Shown here: piece by piece, positions 1 to 8,896 of the stretch | Layout of the letters: every line of letters starts with the position of its first letter | Numbering within the stretch: the first letter of the stretch is position 1 | Source of the DNA: Paracoccaceae bacterium | GTDB taxonomy: Bacteria > Pseudomonadota > Alphaproteobacteria > Rhodobacterales > Rhodobacteraceae | Direction of reading: 5' to 3' | Length of the DNA: 64,000 nt | NCBI GenBank assembly: GCA_028874915.1 | Contig: JAPPHA010000059.1 | Location: forward strand, 49,103 to 113,102 | Position numbers and translations under genes: made by a program | The notes under the pieces: generated by a model | The model's database searches: none | What the model was told of the DNA's origin: nothing | What the model saw: the letters and a program-made list of their open reading frames with translations, nothing else

Positions 1-1
1 A

Positions 2-385
2 ACGGCAGTCCAGTACCGCCTTCCGGTCAAGCAATTCGTGATCAACAACGAACGCCTCGGAATGGTCAGGCAATGGCAGGAACTGCTTCATGGCGAGCGC
101 TACTCGCACTCCTGGTCGGAAGCGCTCCCCGACTTCGTAAAGCTCGCGGAGGCCTTTGGCTGCAAGGGAATCCGCTGCGAACGGCCGGGCGACCTCGATG
201 CGGCGATCCAGGAGATGCTCGACTATGACGGTCCGGTCATTTTTGACTGCCTGGTCGAAAAGCACGAGAATTGCTTTCCAATGATCCCGTCAGGACGAGC
301 CCACAACGAAATGCTGCTCGGTGAACGCGAGCCGGATACACGCATCGACGAGGCCATTGACGAGTCAGGTGCCGTGCTTGTTTGA
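2..385 (+). CDS. ilvB: Acetolactate synthase large subunit, C-terminal part
   Basis: The frame is open from the left edge, so the 5' end lies outside the window. About 127 residues are visible, beginning TAVQYRLPVKQFVINN. They form the end of the thiamine-diphosphate-binding domain, with the family-typical run NNERLGMVRQWQ near the start and a GPVIFDCLVEKHENCFPMI segment close to the end. The enzyme condenses two pyruvates, or pyruvate and 2-oxobutyrate, as the first common step of branched-chain amino acid synthesis. The regulatory subunit gene follows 84 bp downstream on the same strand, which supports an ilvB-ilvN operon. The paralog name ilvI would be equally valid; I cannot separate the two from the C-terminus. 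Confidence 0.93.
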   Translation, partial: TAVQYRLPVKQFVINNERLGMVRQWQELLHGERYSHSWSEALPDFVKLAEAFGCKGIRCERPGDLDAAIQEMLDYDGPVIFDCLVEKHENCFPMIPSGRAHNEMLLGEREPDTRIDEAIDESGAVLV

Positions 386-469
386 CAGGCGCTCGGGCCC
401 GAAAGGCTGACACCCGGCGGCAATCAGCGTTATCCATTACCCGCCGAAACGGATTCCGGAAAACCCATC

Positions 470-1030
470 ATGAATTCACTGGTCATCAAGAAAGGCAGTT
501 CGCGGAAGAGCGCCTACGATCTCCGCAGTTATCTCACCGACCGGCACGAGACTCATACGCTCGCTGTCCTTGTCGACAATGAAGCCGGCGTGCTCGCCCG
601 GGTGATCGGGTTGTTCTCCGGTCGCGGCTACAACATCGAAAGCCTGACCGTTGCCGAGGTCGACCACGAGAAGAATCTCTCCAGAATCACTGTCGTCACC
701 GATGGCACACCGGAAGTGATCGAACAGATCAAGGCCCAACTCGGACGGCTGATTCCCGTTCACGATGTCCATGACTTGACCGTGGAAGGACCTTCCGTCG
801 AGCGTGAGCTGGCACTGCTCAAGGTCAATGGTAGCGGAGAAGTTCGGGTCGAGGCCCTCAGGATATCCGACGTGTTCCGGGCTCGCGTCGTCGACACGAC
901 ACTGGGAAGCCTGACCTTCGAATTGACCGGAACACCGGAAAAGATTGACGCCTTCGTCGAACTCATGCGGCCGCTGGGTCTCACCGATCTCGCCCGGACC
1001 GGAGTCGCCGCCATGGCCCGCGGCGAATGA
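470..1030 (+). CDS. ilvN: Acetolactate synthase small (regulatory) subunit
   Basis: A 186-residue protein. An N-terminal ACT domain (about residues 25-100) carries the family hallmark VLVDNEAGVLARVIGLFSGR followed by GYNIESLTVAE. A second domain typical of the family follows. The ACT domain binds the branched-chain amino acid (usually valine) and passes feedback inhibition to the large subunit encoded just upstream. The ATG at 470 gives an N-terminal extension of about 22 residues before the ACT core, normal for alphaproteobacterial members. ilvC, the usual next gene, is absent; a different pathway starts 107 bp downstream. Confidence 0.95.
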   Translation: MNSLVIKKGSSRKSAYDLRSYLTDRHETHTLAVLVDNEAGVLARVIGLFSGRGYNIESLTVAEVDHEKNLSRITVVTDGTPEVIEQIKAQLGRLIPVHDVHDLTVEGPSVERELALLKVNGSGEVRVEALRISDVFRARVVDTTLGSLTFELTGTPEKIDAFVELMRPLGLTDLARTGVAAMARGE

Positions 1031-1136
1031 TCGATCATCTGTTTGCTGATCGCGGAAACTGCGGCCGATACAGGGCGCCGTTCAGACGCTCGACGCCGGC
1101 AGTTCATACGGGTCCGGGCCGCATGACGTTAGGCTG

Positions 1137-1535
1137 ATGCCGCATCTCATCATTGAATACTCGGACAATCTCGTCGACCGTCTGCACGTGGACCTCAACG
1201 GGTTTCTTGACGCGATGGCGACGACAATGTCCGAGTCCGGACTGTTCCGAACCGGCGGGATCCGCATCCGCGCCTATCCTTCGCCTCTGTACCGTGTCGC
1301 CGATGGGGATCCGGACAATGCCTTTGTGGCCCTCAGGCTGCACATCGCGCCGGGACGCACTCACCCGCAAAAAGTGGCGGTTGGGGAAGCACTCTTCCAC
1401 GCCGCCCGAAACCGGCTTGCGGTGCCCATTGACAAGGGCCGGTTGGCGCTCTCATTGGAGGTCACGGAAATCGATGCCGATCTTCGATGGAATGCCAATC
1501 GGATTCACGACCGGCTGGTTGGGGACGAGGGATAG
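1137..1535 (+). CDS. hpaF: 5-carboxymethyl-2-hydroxymuconate delta-isomerase
   Basis: A 132-residue protein beginning MPHLIIEYSDN. After removal of the initiator Met this exposes the N-terminal proline that acts as catalytic base in the CHMI/tautomerase family. Length matches the family (about 125-135 residues). In homoprotocatechuate degradation it isomerises 5-carboxymethyl-2-hydroxymuconate before decarboxylation. It is the first gene of an hpaFEDGH block: the hpaE start is 5 bp after its stop and the other genes follow with almost no gap, which supports the assignment. The region 1031-1136 upstream shows no clear promoter to me. Confidence 0.9.
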   Translation: MPHLIIEYSDNLVDRLHVDLNGFLDAMATTMSESGLFRTGGIRIRAYPSPLYRVADGDPDNAFVALRLHIAPGRTHPQKVAVGEALFHAARNRLAVPIDKGRLALSLEVTEIDADLRWNANRIHDRLVGDEG

Positions 1536-1540
1536 GGCCA

Positions 1541-3052
1541 ATGACCACCTTTGCGGAGAACCAGGCCCGGGCACAGGTGCATCTCGACAGGATTCGGGAG
1601 CGAGGGGTCCAGCACCGGATCCACGGTGAATGGCGCTCCTCCGTGGAGGGAAAGACCTTCACGACGATTTCGCCCGTTGATCTCGAACCACTGGCCGACG
1701 TTGCGGAGGGCACGGCGGCAGACATTGACGCGGCGGCAAATGCCGCGGCGGCAGCGTTTGCGGACTGGTCGGCCATGGACGGATCCGTCAGGAAGTCACT
1801 ACTGCACGGTGTCGCCGACGGGATTGTCGAACGTGCCGACGAAATCGCCCTGATCGAGAGCGTCGACACCGGCCAGGCGATTCGCTTCATGTCGAAGGCG
1901 GCGATCCGTGGCGCCGAGAATTTCCGCTTCTTTGCAGACCGGGCTCCGGAAGCCCGCGACGGCCGCGTGACCCATGCGCCAGGGCAGGTCAACATGACCG
2001 CGAGGTATCCGATCGGGCCGGTCGGAGTCATCACCCCGTGGAACACGCCTTTCATGCTGAGTACATGGAAGATCGCACCGGCCCTTGCCGCCGGTTGCAC
2101 GGTTGTCCACAAGCCGGCGGAATTGTCTCCTCTCTCGGCGACGATTCTCGTCGAAATCGCAGAAGAGGCGGGAATTCCGCCAGGGGTCTTCAATTTGGTC
2201 CACGGCGCCGGCGAGACGGCGGGCCGGGCTCTCACCGAACACCCGAATGTCCGGGCCATTGGTTTTGTAGGCGAAAGCAGGACCGGATCTCAGATCATGC
2301 GACAAGGCGCCGACACGCTGAAACGGGTGCATTTCGAACTCGGTGGCAAGAACCCGGTGATCGTCTGCGCAGATGCCGATCTCGACAGGGCGGCCGACGC
2401 GGTCGTTTTCATGATCTATTCGCTGAACGGCGAACGCTGCACCTCCTCCTCGCGGCTGCTGGTGGAACGATCCATCCAAGACGCCTTCATTGAGCGCGTC
2501 GCGCGCAAGGCCCGGGGGATCCGCGTCGGGCATCCTCTCGATCCGGCGACCGTCGTCGGGCCAATGATCCATCCAGTGCACCAGAAGAAGGTCCAGGACT
2601 ATATCGGTCTCGGTCAGGCGGAAGGCGCCACCCTCGCCTTCGGTGGTGGAAGCCCGAACGCATCGGGCTGCTACGTCGAGCCGACCCTGTTTACCGATGC
2701 CCACCCGGACATGCGGATTTCTCGTGAAGAGATCTTCGGACCGGTGCTGACAGCGCTGCCCTTTGACGATGACGAAGACGCCATCGCTCTGGCCAATGCT
2801 ATCGACTACGGGCTCTGCGGCTATGTCTGGACGTCGGACGTGACCCGCGCATTCCGCCTTTCCGAAAACCTTGATGTCGGGATGGTCTGGGTGAACTCGG
2901 AAAACGTCCGCCATCTGCCAACGCCGTTTGGCGGCGCCAAAGCCTCGGGGATCGGCAGGGACGGTGGTGACTGGTCCTTCGAATTTTATATGGAGACCCG
3001 AAACGTGGCCTTCGCCACGACCCGGCACCACATCCCGCGTCTCGGAGGCTGA
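1541..3052 (+). CDS. hpaE: 5-carboxymethyl-2-hydroxymuconate semialdehyde dehydrogenase
   Basis: An NAD-dependent aldehyde dehydrogenase of 503 residues counted from ATG 1541. The open frame reaches back to 1487, but that would overlap hpaF, so the ATG 5 bp after hpaF is preferred. Visible motifs are the Rossmann and general-base region FELGGKNP, the active-site cysteine in NGERCTSSSR, and the C-terminal PFGGAKASGIGRDGG signature. It oxidises the semialdehyde made by HpaD to 5-carboxymethyl-2-hydroxymuconate. The assignment to HpaE rather than a generic ALDH rests on its place between hpaF and hpaD. Confidence 0.92.
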   Translation: MTTFAENQARAQVHLDRIRERGVQHRIHGEWRSSVEGKTFTTISPVDLEPLADVAEGTAADIDAAANAAAAAFADWSAMDGSVRKSLLHGVADGIVERADEIALIESVDTGQAIRFMSKAAIRGAENFRFFADRAPEARDGRVTHAPGQVNMTARYPIGPVGVITPWNTPFMLSTWKIAPALAAGCTVVHKPAELSPLSATILVEIAEEAGIPPGVFNLVHGAGETAGRALTEHPNVRAIGFVGESRTGSQIMRQGADTLKRVHFELGGKNPVIVCADADLDRAADAVVFMIYSLNGERCTSSSRLLVERSIQDAFIERVARKARGIRVGHPLDPATVVGPMIHPVHQKKVQDYIGLGQAEGATLAFGGGSPNASGCYVEPTLFTDAHPDMRISREEIFGPVLTALPFDDDEDAIALANAIDYGLCGYVWTSDVTRAFRLSENLDVGMVWVNSENVRHLPTPFGGAKASGIGRDGGDWSFEFYMETRNVAFATTRHHIPRLGG

Positions 3053-3057
3053 CACCG

Positions 3058-4044
3058 ATGCCGATTCCGGCTCCCGTCCTCGTCCCCCCCTTCAACATCA
3101 TTCGCCTCAGCCATGTCGAACTGACGGTTGCCGACCTGGCCGAAAGCCGACGATTTTATGCCGACATCCTGGGATTGCAGATCACAGAGGAATCGTCGGA
3201 GAGAATCAGCTTCCGGGGCCTGGAAGAACGGGGGCATCATTGCCTGGTTCTGAACCGAGCCCCGGACCCGGCTGCCATGGCCGTCGGATTCCGGACCTTT
3301 GCCGAAGCGGATCTCGATCGATTGCAGGATCACTTTAGCCAACGGAACCGGGCTGCCACATGGGTCGAACGTCCGCATCAGGGCCGGACGCTGGCGACAT
3401 CAGACGTCCATGGCATGCCGATCGAGTTTCACCATCGGATGGACCGCCTCGAAGCCATCCACCAAAAGTACGATCTGTACCGCGGCGTGCGACCGCTCAG
3501 GATCGACCATTTCAATGCCTTCTCCCCTAATGTGGATGAAAGCGTCGCCTTCTATTCTGATCTCGGATTTCGAGTCACAGAGTACACTGAAGACGAGGAT
3601 ACAGGGGCGCTTTGGGCCGCATGGATGCACCGGAAAGGAACAGTCCACGACATCGCCTTCACAAATGGCGCGGGTCCACGGATGCATCATCTCGCATTCT
3701 GGGTGCCGACTCCGATGGCCATCATCGACCTCCTCGACCTGATGGCCTCAACCGGCCATGTCACCAAGGTCGAACGAGGTCCGGGTCGGCACGGCATTTC
3801 GAACGCGCTGTTTCTCTATGTGACGGATCCCGACGGTCACCGGATCGAATTCTACTGCTCCGACTATCAGACTCTCGACCCCGACCACGAACCCATCCGC
3901 TGGGATCTGAAGGACCCGCAACGCCAGACGCTTTGGGGCGCACCGGCGCCGCGAAGCTGGTTCGAACACGGCACCCGGTTTGTCGGCGTCGAACCGAGGG
4001 ATCCGGACTTGACGGCTCAGCCGATAATCGCCGCTGATCGCTGA
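3058..4044 (+). CDS. hpaD: 3,4-dihydroxyphenylacetate (homoprotocatechuate) 2,3-dioxygenase, type I extradiol
   Basis: A 328-residue vicinal-oxygen-chelate protein with two VOC modules, about residues 15-130 and 145-275. The 2-His-1-Glu metal site is visible: His151 in RIDHFNAF, His210/211 in RMHHLAFW, and Glu264 in HRIEFY. His197 in GTVHDIAF matches the acid-base His of the Brevibacterium fuscum and Arthrobacter HPCD enzymes. It opens the homoprotocatechuate ring next to the hydroxyls. Note that this is the VOC (type I) form; the E. coli HpaD is the unrelated LigB (type II) form. It starts 5 bp after hpaE. Confidence 0.93.
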   Translation: MPIPAPVLVPPFNIIRLSHVELTVADLAESRRFYADILGLQITEESSERISFRGLEERGHHCLVLNRAPDPAAMAVGFRTFAEADLDRLQDHFSQRNRAATWVERPHQGRTLATSDVHGMPIEFHHRMDRLEAIHQKYDLYRGVRPLRIDHFNAFSPNVDESVAFYSDLGFRVTEYTEDEDTGALWAAWMHRKGTVHDIAFTNGAGPRMHHLAFWVPTPMAIIDLLDLMASTGHVTKVERGPGRHGISNALFLYVTDPDGHRIEFYCSDYQTLDPDHEPIRWDLKDPQRQTLWGAPAPRSWFEHGTRFVGVEPRDPDLTAQPIIAADR

Positions 4045-4137
4045 TCCAACTGATAACGGACGACCACGACCGTCATGGGGAAACGGCCAGGGTCGCGGTT
4101 GCCGACACCCAGGGCAACGGAAACAGGGGAGAAGGCG

Positions 4138-5040
4138 ATGATCCGACTGGCGAGCTGGCGTTGCGGAAACGAAGACTACTACGGCGCCGTTACAGACCAG
4201 GGTTTGCTCCCGCTGTCCCCGGAGACCCCGGAATGGCCGTCTCTCAGGGAGGTGATTGCTGGTGACGGTCTTCCTGGGCTCGAGGAAGCGGCTCGCAGGT
4301 CGGAAACCACGTCTGCGCGCCTGCAGGACCCTGAGAAATGTGTCTTCTCCATTCCGGTCCCTGCGCCGGAAAAGATCATCTGTATCGGAGTCAACTATCC
4401 CGACAGGAACGCCGAATACCGCGACGGCAGAGAACCACCTCCCTTTCCCTCAATGTTTATCCGATTTGCCCGGAGTTTTGTGGGCCATGACGTTCCGCTC
4501 ACCCGGCCTGCGGTTTCGGAACAGTTCGACTACGAGGGCGAAATCGTTCTGGTAATCGGAAAGGGCGGGCGTTCGATCCCGACGTCCAGGGCGCTCGATC
4601 ACATCGCCGGGCTTACCCTTTGCAACGAGGGCTCGATCCGTGACTGGATGCGCCACGCCAAATTCAATGTCACACAAGGCAAGAATTTTGACGGCACCGG
4701 CTCCATTGGACCGTGGATCATTCCGTTCGCCGATGAATCGCAGATCGCTGACATCCGCCTCACGACCCGGGTCAACGGCGAACTCCGGCAGGACGACCGA
4801 ACCGGCCGGATGGTCTTTCCACCCCGATTCCTGATTCACTACGTCTCGACCTTTACGACGCTAGTCCCCGGGGATCTGATCATCACCGGGACACCGACGG
4901 GTGCCGGCGCACGATCGGATCCACCGAAGTGGCTGATACCCGGCGACATCGTCGAAGTGGAAGCCGAGGGAATTGGCCGGCTTCGGAACCGCATCCGCGA
5001 TCCGGAACCTGACAAACCGGCAAGGGAATTCCCGTCATGA
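4138..5040 (+). CDS. hpaG: Fumarylacetoacetate-hydrolase family protein, homoprotocatechuate-pathway decarboxylase/isomerase
   Basis: From ATG 4138 the protein has 300 residues. This start has a strong purine-rich ribosome site (GGGGAGAAGG) 3-12 bases upstream, so I prefer it to the ATG at 4075. A C-terminal FAH fold is visible with KIICIGVNYPDR, the metal-ligand region DYEGEIVLVIGKGG, and GTPTGAG near the end. The pathway step is decarboxylation of 5-oxopent-3-ene-1,2,5-tricarboxylate and isomerisation to 2-oxohept-3-ene-1,7-dioate. E. coli HpaG is a two-domain fusion; here there is one FAH domain only. The second half-reaction may be done by the same domain or by a gene outside the window. 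Confidence 0.85.
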   Translation: MIRLASWRCGNEDYYGAVTDQGLLPLSPETPEWPSLREVIAGDGLPGLEEAARRSETTSARLQDPEKCVFSIPVPAPEKIICIGVNYPDRNAEYRDGREPPPFPSMFIRFARSFVGHDVPLTRPAVSEQFDYEGEIVLVIGKGGRSIPTSRALDHIAGLTLCNEGSIRDWMRHAKFNVTQGKNFDGTGSIGPWIIPFADESQIADIRLTTRVNGELRQDDRTGRMVFPPRFLIHYVSTFTTLVPGDLIITGTPTGAGARSDPPKWLIPGDIVEVEAEGIGRLRNRIRDPEPDKPAREFPS

Positions 5041-5891
5041 GACCTGACTTCAAACACTTTCCCGTTCTCGCTGACCGGCTTTTCGAGGCGGAACGGTCAA
5101 GGGTCCAGATCGGGCTGATTTCGACGGACTATCCGGGAATCACGCTGGACGATGCCTATGCCATCCAGCAACTGCTGATTGACAGAAAGGTTGCGGCGGG
5201 CCGGTGCATTACCGGCTGGAAGATCGGCCTTACGTCCAGAGCCATGCAAATGGCCCTCGACATCGATTTCCCCGACAGCGGCGTGATCTTCGACGACATG
5301 CACTTCGAATCCGGGACCCGGGTGCCACCGGACCGGTTCATCAAGCCAAGGATTGAAGCCGAGATCGTCTTCATCATGAACCGTGATCTCGATGGCCGAC
5401 GGTCGGTTTCCCGGGACGATGTGCTCGCGGCAACAGAGTCGGTCTGCCCTTCACTTGAGATACTCGACACGCGGATCGTCCGCCGGGATCCCGAGAACGG
5501 GCGAACGCGAACCGTCTTCGACACGATTGCCGACAATGCTGCCAACGCTGGAATCGTGCTCGGACCTGACAGGCATCGACCTGGAGCCCACGATCTCCGG
5601 CGGGTCGGCGCGATCGTGACCCGGAACGGGATTGTGGAAGAAACCGGGCTCGGGGCCGGCGTTCTCGACGATCCGGCGCTTGCCGTCGGTTGGCTCGCCG
5701 AACGGCTCGCCACCTGCGGCCAGGCGATCCGTGCCGGGGATGTCGTGTTGTCCGGATCCTTCACGCGGCCGATCGAAGCCCGCCCCGGTGACCGATTTCA
5801 CGCGGATTTCGGAGATTTCGGAATCGTCGATATTGAATTCGGTGCAGTAGAATCAGAAGCGCCGGATACCCAATCTTCCGGACAGAATTGA
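5037..5891 (+). CDS. hpaH: 2-oxo-hept-4-ene-1,7-dioate hydratase
   Basis: A 284-residue protein of the MhpD/DmpE/HpaH hydratase family, with TGWKIGLTSRAMQ, PRIEAEIVFIM and the late GDVVLSGSFTRP segment. It hydrates the dienol/oxo-heptene-dioate to the 4-hydroxy compound, which an HpaI aldolase would cleave to pyruvate and succinate semialdehyde. The start ATG overlaps the hpaG stop (ATGA), so the two are translationally coupled. It is the last gene of the block. No hpaI, hpaBC or hpaR is present before the strand switch at 6081, so those functions must be elsewhere. Confidence 0.9.
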   Translation: MRPDFKHFPVLADRLFEAERSRVQIGLISTDYPGITLDDAYAIQQLLIDRKVAAGRCITGWKIGLTSRAMQMALDIDFPDSGVIFDDMHFESGTRVPPDRFIKPRIEAEIVFIMNRDLDGRRSVSRDDVLAATESVCPSLEILDTRIVRRDPENGRTRTVFDTIADNAANAGIVLGPDRHRPGAHDLRRVGAIVTRNGIVEETGLGAGVLDDPALAVGWLAERLATCGQAIRAGDVVLSGSFTRPIEARPGDRFHADFGDFGIVDIEFGAVESEAPDTQSSGQN

Positions 5892-6080
5892 ATTCAGACT
5901 CGCGTTTCGGTCGAACAGAAAGACAGGAAAACGTTACGCCTGTTCTCGGTACTGGCGACATACGCGACCGCGTTTGGACGTTTCGAGACGAAAGAAGAAA
6001 AGGGACAATTAGCGATCACAAGTAACGCACCCGGGGCCTCCACTGCTTCGGGCGCCGGGAAGATTCGGTGCCGGGCAAGT

Positions 6081-7490
6081 TCAGGCCTTCCCCCAAGGTC
6101 CGTGATGGGAACCCTGGGCGTCGATTCGCTCGAAGGAATGAGCCCCGAAAAAGTCGCGTTGGGCCTGGATCATGTTTGCGGTCGTACGCGCACTACGCAT
6201 CGTGTCGAAATAACCAAGCGCCGCGGACATAGCGGGAACCGGAAGGCCATGGGCGACCGCTACCGCTGCGACATTGCGAAGCGCGGCCTGGTTGCGGCGC
6301 AAGAGGTCGGCAAAGTAAGGGGCAAACATCAGGTTGCGGCCGGGATCCTCACCGAGCGCCGTGGCCATGTCATTGAGCATCGCCGATCGAATAATGCAAC
6401 CTTCACGCCAGGTCTCGGCAATTGCGGACATTGGCAACTCCCAGCCATGGGCCGTTCCTACGCGCGCCAGCAGTGCAAAGCCCTGGGCGTAACACATGAT
6501 TTTTCCGACGATCAGTGCCGCCTCCAGATCGTCGAGGGTCAAGGATTCGCGGTCCAACACCTGCGGTACCCCGCCAAACAGGTCTTCGCCCACGTGGCGC
6601 GTCGTCAATTCGGCAGACATGTTGCGGGCCGCGACGGCGGCCTCGATCACTGGCACCGGTGCGCCGGTCTGCTGGCTTTCGATCACCGTCCAGCGGCCTG
6701 TTCCCTTTTGGCCGGCACGGTCCAGAATAATGTCGAGCACGGGTGACCCGGTGGTGGGGTCCGTCGCGTTCGAGACCTCGGCGGAGATTTCCGTAAGGTA
6801 GGACTTCAAAATTCCACGGTTCCAACGCCCGAATACGGTGCCACATTCCGGGGCCGTCATATTCATTCCATCGCGCATCACGCCATAGGCTTCGGCGATC
6901 AGCTGCATGTCGGCATATTCGATTCCGTTATGCACTGTTTTGACGAGATGCCCCGCACCTCCAGGTCCCATCCAGGTTGCGCAAGGCTTGCCCTGGTATT
7001 TTGCGGCAATAGCGTCAAAGATATGTGCCACCCGGCCCCAGTTCGACCGATCGCCACCGCCCATGATCGAAGGTCCGTGCCGCGCGCCATCCTCGCCACC
7101 CGAAACCCCGATGCCGAGATAAGACGCGCCGACAGCGGTGGCTTCAGCTGCGCGGCGGTTGGTATCGTGGAAGTTTGCGTTGCCCGCATCAATTATCAGA
7201 TCATCGGAATTCAACAGTGGTCGAAGCGCAGCAATCTGCGCATCCACGGCTTCGCCCGCGGGCACCATCACTATGATCGCGCGTGGCGCAGCGATCGTGT
7301 CGACGAATTCGTCCAGCGAGCGGGCCGGAGTGATCTGCGACGCCAGCGATCCGGCCCCTTTCACAAAGCTGTCGACACGCGCGACTGTACGATTGAACAC
7401 CGAAATCGCAAAACCTTTTTCGGCGATGTTGAGCGATAGCATCGCCCCCATCGTGCCCAGGCCAATCAGCCCGATATCTGACTTGTTCAT
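6081..7490 (-). CDS. gnd: 6-phosphogluconate dehydrogenase (decarboxylating)
   Basis: A 469-residue protein read from ATG 7490, whose ATGA overlaps the stop of the upstream lactonase gene. The longer frame to 7583 would run inside that gene. N-terminal Rossmann motif GLIGLGTMGAMLSLNIAEKG, substrate loop GIGVSGGEDGARHGPSIM, and the catalytic-helix segment GHLVKTVHNGIEYADMQ are all present. It converts 6-phosphogluconate to ribulose 5-phosphate and CO2 with NADP. Full length for the dimeric family. In this cluster it acts downstream of the gluconokinase at 11728. Confidence 0.96.
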   Translation of the reverse strand: MNKSDIGLIGLGTMGAMLSLNIAEKGFAISVFNRTVARVDSFVKGAGSLASQITPARSLDEFVDTIAAPRAIIVMVPAGEAVDAQIAALRPLLNSDDLIIDAGNANFHDTNRRAAEATAVGASYLGIGVSGGEDGARHGPSIMGGGDRSNWGRVAHIFDAIAAKYQGKPCATWMGPGGAGHLVKTVHNGIEYADMQLIAEAYGVMRDGMNMTAPECGTVFGRWNRGILKSYLTEISAEVSNATDPTTGSPVLDIILDRAGQKGTGRWTVIESQQTGAPVPVIEAAVAARNMSAELTTRHVGEDLFGGVPQVLDRESLTLDDLEAALIVGKIMCYAQGFALLARVGTAHGWELPMSAIAETWREGCIIRSAMLNDMATALGEDPGRNLMFAPYFADLLRRNQAALRNVAAVAVAHGLPVPAMSAALGYFDTMRSARTTANMIQAQRDFFGAHSFERIDAQGSHHGPWGKA

Positions 7491-8386
7491 GGGTGCTGGA
7501 TCCCCTGCCGGTTCAAGCTGACGCGATAGATCGAGGTCGTCGCAGTAACATAAAGTTCGTGTTTTGCGCGTCCGCCGAAACAAACGTTTGAGACCAGTTC
7601 CGGCACCAGGATCTTGCCCAGAAGTTCGCTGTTCGGGGAAATGCAGTGAACACCATCGGCAGCGGAGGACCAGAGATTGCCGTCGGTGTCGACGCGAATT
7701 CCATCCGAACAGCCCGGATCGATTGCGTGAAAAACCTCGCCGCCGAACAACCTGTCATCGGAACCAAGGTCGAAGACCCGGATATGCTGCGGATCGTCGC
7801 TGAACAAACGTCCCGTATCGGCCATGTAGAGCCGCGACTCGTCCGGTGAAAACGCCAAGCCGTTGGGGCAATTGGCGTCCGTCACTACCGCGTCCATATG
7901 TCCCGTAGCCGGGTCGACCCGGTATAGGTTGCACGGCAGTTCCTGCTCTGAGGCATAACCCTCATAATTGGTGATGATCCCATAGTGCGGATCCGTGAAC
8001 CAGATCGTACCGTCCGATTTCACGACCACATCGTTGGGTGAATTGAGCCGCTTGCTATCAAAGCTGTCCGCAATCACTGTGATCTGTCCGTCATGTTCGG
8101 TCCTTGTCACCCGCCGGGTGCCGTGTTCGCAAGAGACGAGCCGGCCCTCGCGGTCACGAGTGTGGCCGTTGCTATAGTTCGATGGCTGCCGAAAGGTGGT
8201 GATGCCGCTGCCAGGGGTCCAGCGCATGATGCGGTTGTTCGGGATGTCGGAGAAAAGAAGACAGCCCGCGTCGCCGAACCAGACTGGACCCTCAACCCAG
8301 TCGAACCCTGTCGCGAGTTGTTTGACCGGTGCGTTACTCAAGACGAAGGCATCGAAAACGGGATCATAGGACTCAAAGAATGACAT
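7487..8386 (-). CDS. SMP-30/gluconolactonase-family lactonase
   Basis: A 299-residue beta-propeller protein of the SMP-30/gluconolaconase/LRE family. Metal and lactone-binding motifs are visible: WVEGPVWF near the N-terminus with the first Glu, NSPNDVVVKSDGTIWFTDPHYG in the middle, and GCSDGIRVDTDGNLW with the Asp. I place the start at ATG 8386, preceded by GGAGAG at a normal distance; an ATG at 8407 is also open. The expected reaction is hydrolysis of an aldonolactone to the free acid. It is coupled to gnd by a 4-bp overlap, and the operator-like site at 8415-8428 lies 29 bp upstream. Confidence 0.88.
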   Translation of the reverse strand: MSFFESYDPVFDAFVLSNAPVKQLATGFDWVEGPVWFGDAGCLLFSDIPNNRIMRWTPGSGITTFRQPSNYSNGHTRDREGRLVSCEHGTRRVTRTEHDGQITVIADSFDSKRLNSPNDVVVKSDGTIWFTDPHYGIITNYEGYASEQELPCNLYRVDPATGHMDAVVTDANCPNGLAFSPDESRLYMADTGRLFSDDPQHIRVFDLGSDDRLFGGEVFHAIDPGCSDGIRVDTDGNLWSSAADGVHCISPNSELLGKILVPELVSNVCFGGRAKHELYVTATTSIYRVSLNRQGIQHP

Positions 8387-8412
8387 TTGATCTCTCCGGG
8401 TTTTCAATCAAA

Positions 8413-8442
8413 ATTGTTCTCGATACCACTTCGTGCCGTCAA
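8413..8442 (-). promoter_or_regulatory. Promoter and LacI-type operator of the lactonase-gnd unit
   Basis: Read on the minus strand, TTGACG (8442-8437) is followed by an 18-base spacer and AACAAT (8418-8413). Inside the spacer is the imperfect palindrome TGTTCTCGATACCA (8415-8428 in plus orientation). The same site, with two changes or more, recurs at 10903 and 13460, always just upstream of a gene of this cluster. A repressor bound here would cover the promoter spacer, the usual place for LacI-family repression. Inference from sequence only. Confidence 0.6.
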
Positions 8443-8896
8443 GAATCTAACAGAGGAGTCCGGTCAATGGAATTCGCGCTACGCACGCGCGTTTTGACTC
8501 ATCGCGAACTTCGGGATCGTTGGACATGACGGTGGAAGAGGTTGAGACGATCGGTCGGCCGCGTGGCTTCGCAATCGTGGAAACCAGCAGAGGTGTTTGG
8601 TGAGACTCGGACAACCGGCACGAAGATCATCGGCCAAGTGTTGGCATAGGAATCGGCACGGACGGCGACCTCGGTAAGCGCTTCGAGCGCTGTGGTCCCC
8701 GAATTGGTTCGCTCGTAAATCGAAGTGGCGAACGCCGGCGAGGCCACAGGGCTTGTTGGCCCGGGCAGATGGCGCGTTTCTCGACAAAGCTGGAGACGAG
8801 TCCGGTCCGCGCGGACAGCGATCGGCAGTTACGTGAGTGGAACCGATCGCGACTGCGCCGAGGCCGACGGACAGCCGAAGCTCGGTCGGCGACTGT
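8443..8896. other. Stretch without a recognisable gene
   Basis: Between the lactonase promoter and the end of the idonate dehydrogenase gene. On the minus strand an open frame of about 80-100 codons (roughly 8499-8780) has codon-like third-base G+C and reads SPAFATSIYERTNSGTTALEALTEVAV, but I do not recognise it and it lacks a convincing start. It could be a remnant of a deleted gene. Nothing else is seen. Confidence 0.4.

Noticed and set aside
1027..1038. 12-bp palindrome ATGATCGATCAT at the end of ilvN.
   Set aside because: It overlaps the stop codon, is not followed by a T tract and has no promoter context; probably a chance run of GATC.
8499..8787. A minus-strand coding-like frame between the lactonase and idonate dehydrogenase genes.
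   Set aside because: Third-base composition is suggestive, but there is no recognisable domain, ribosome site or clear start, so it is reported only as part of an unassigned stretch.
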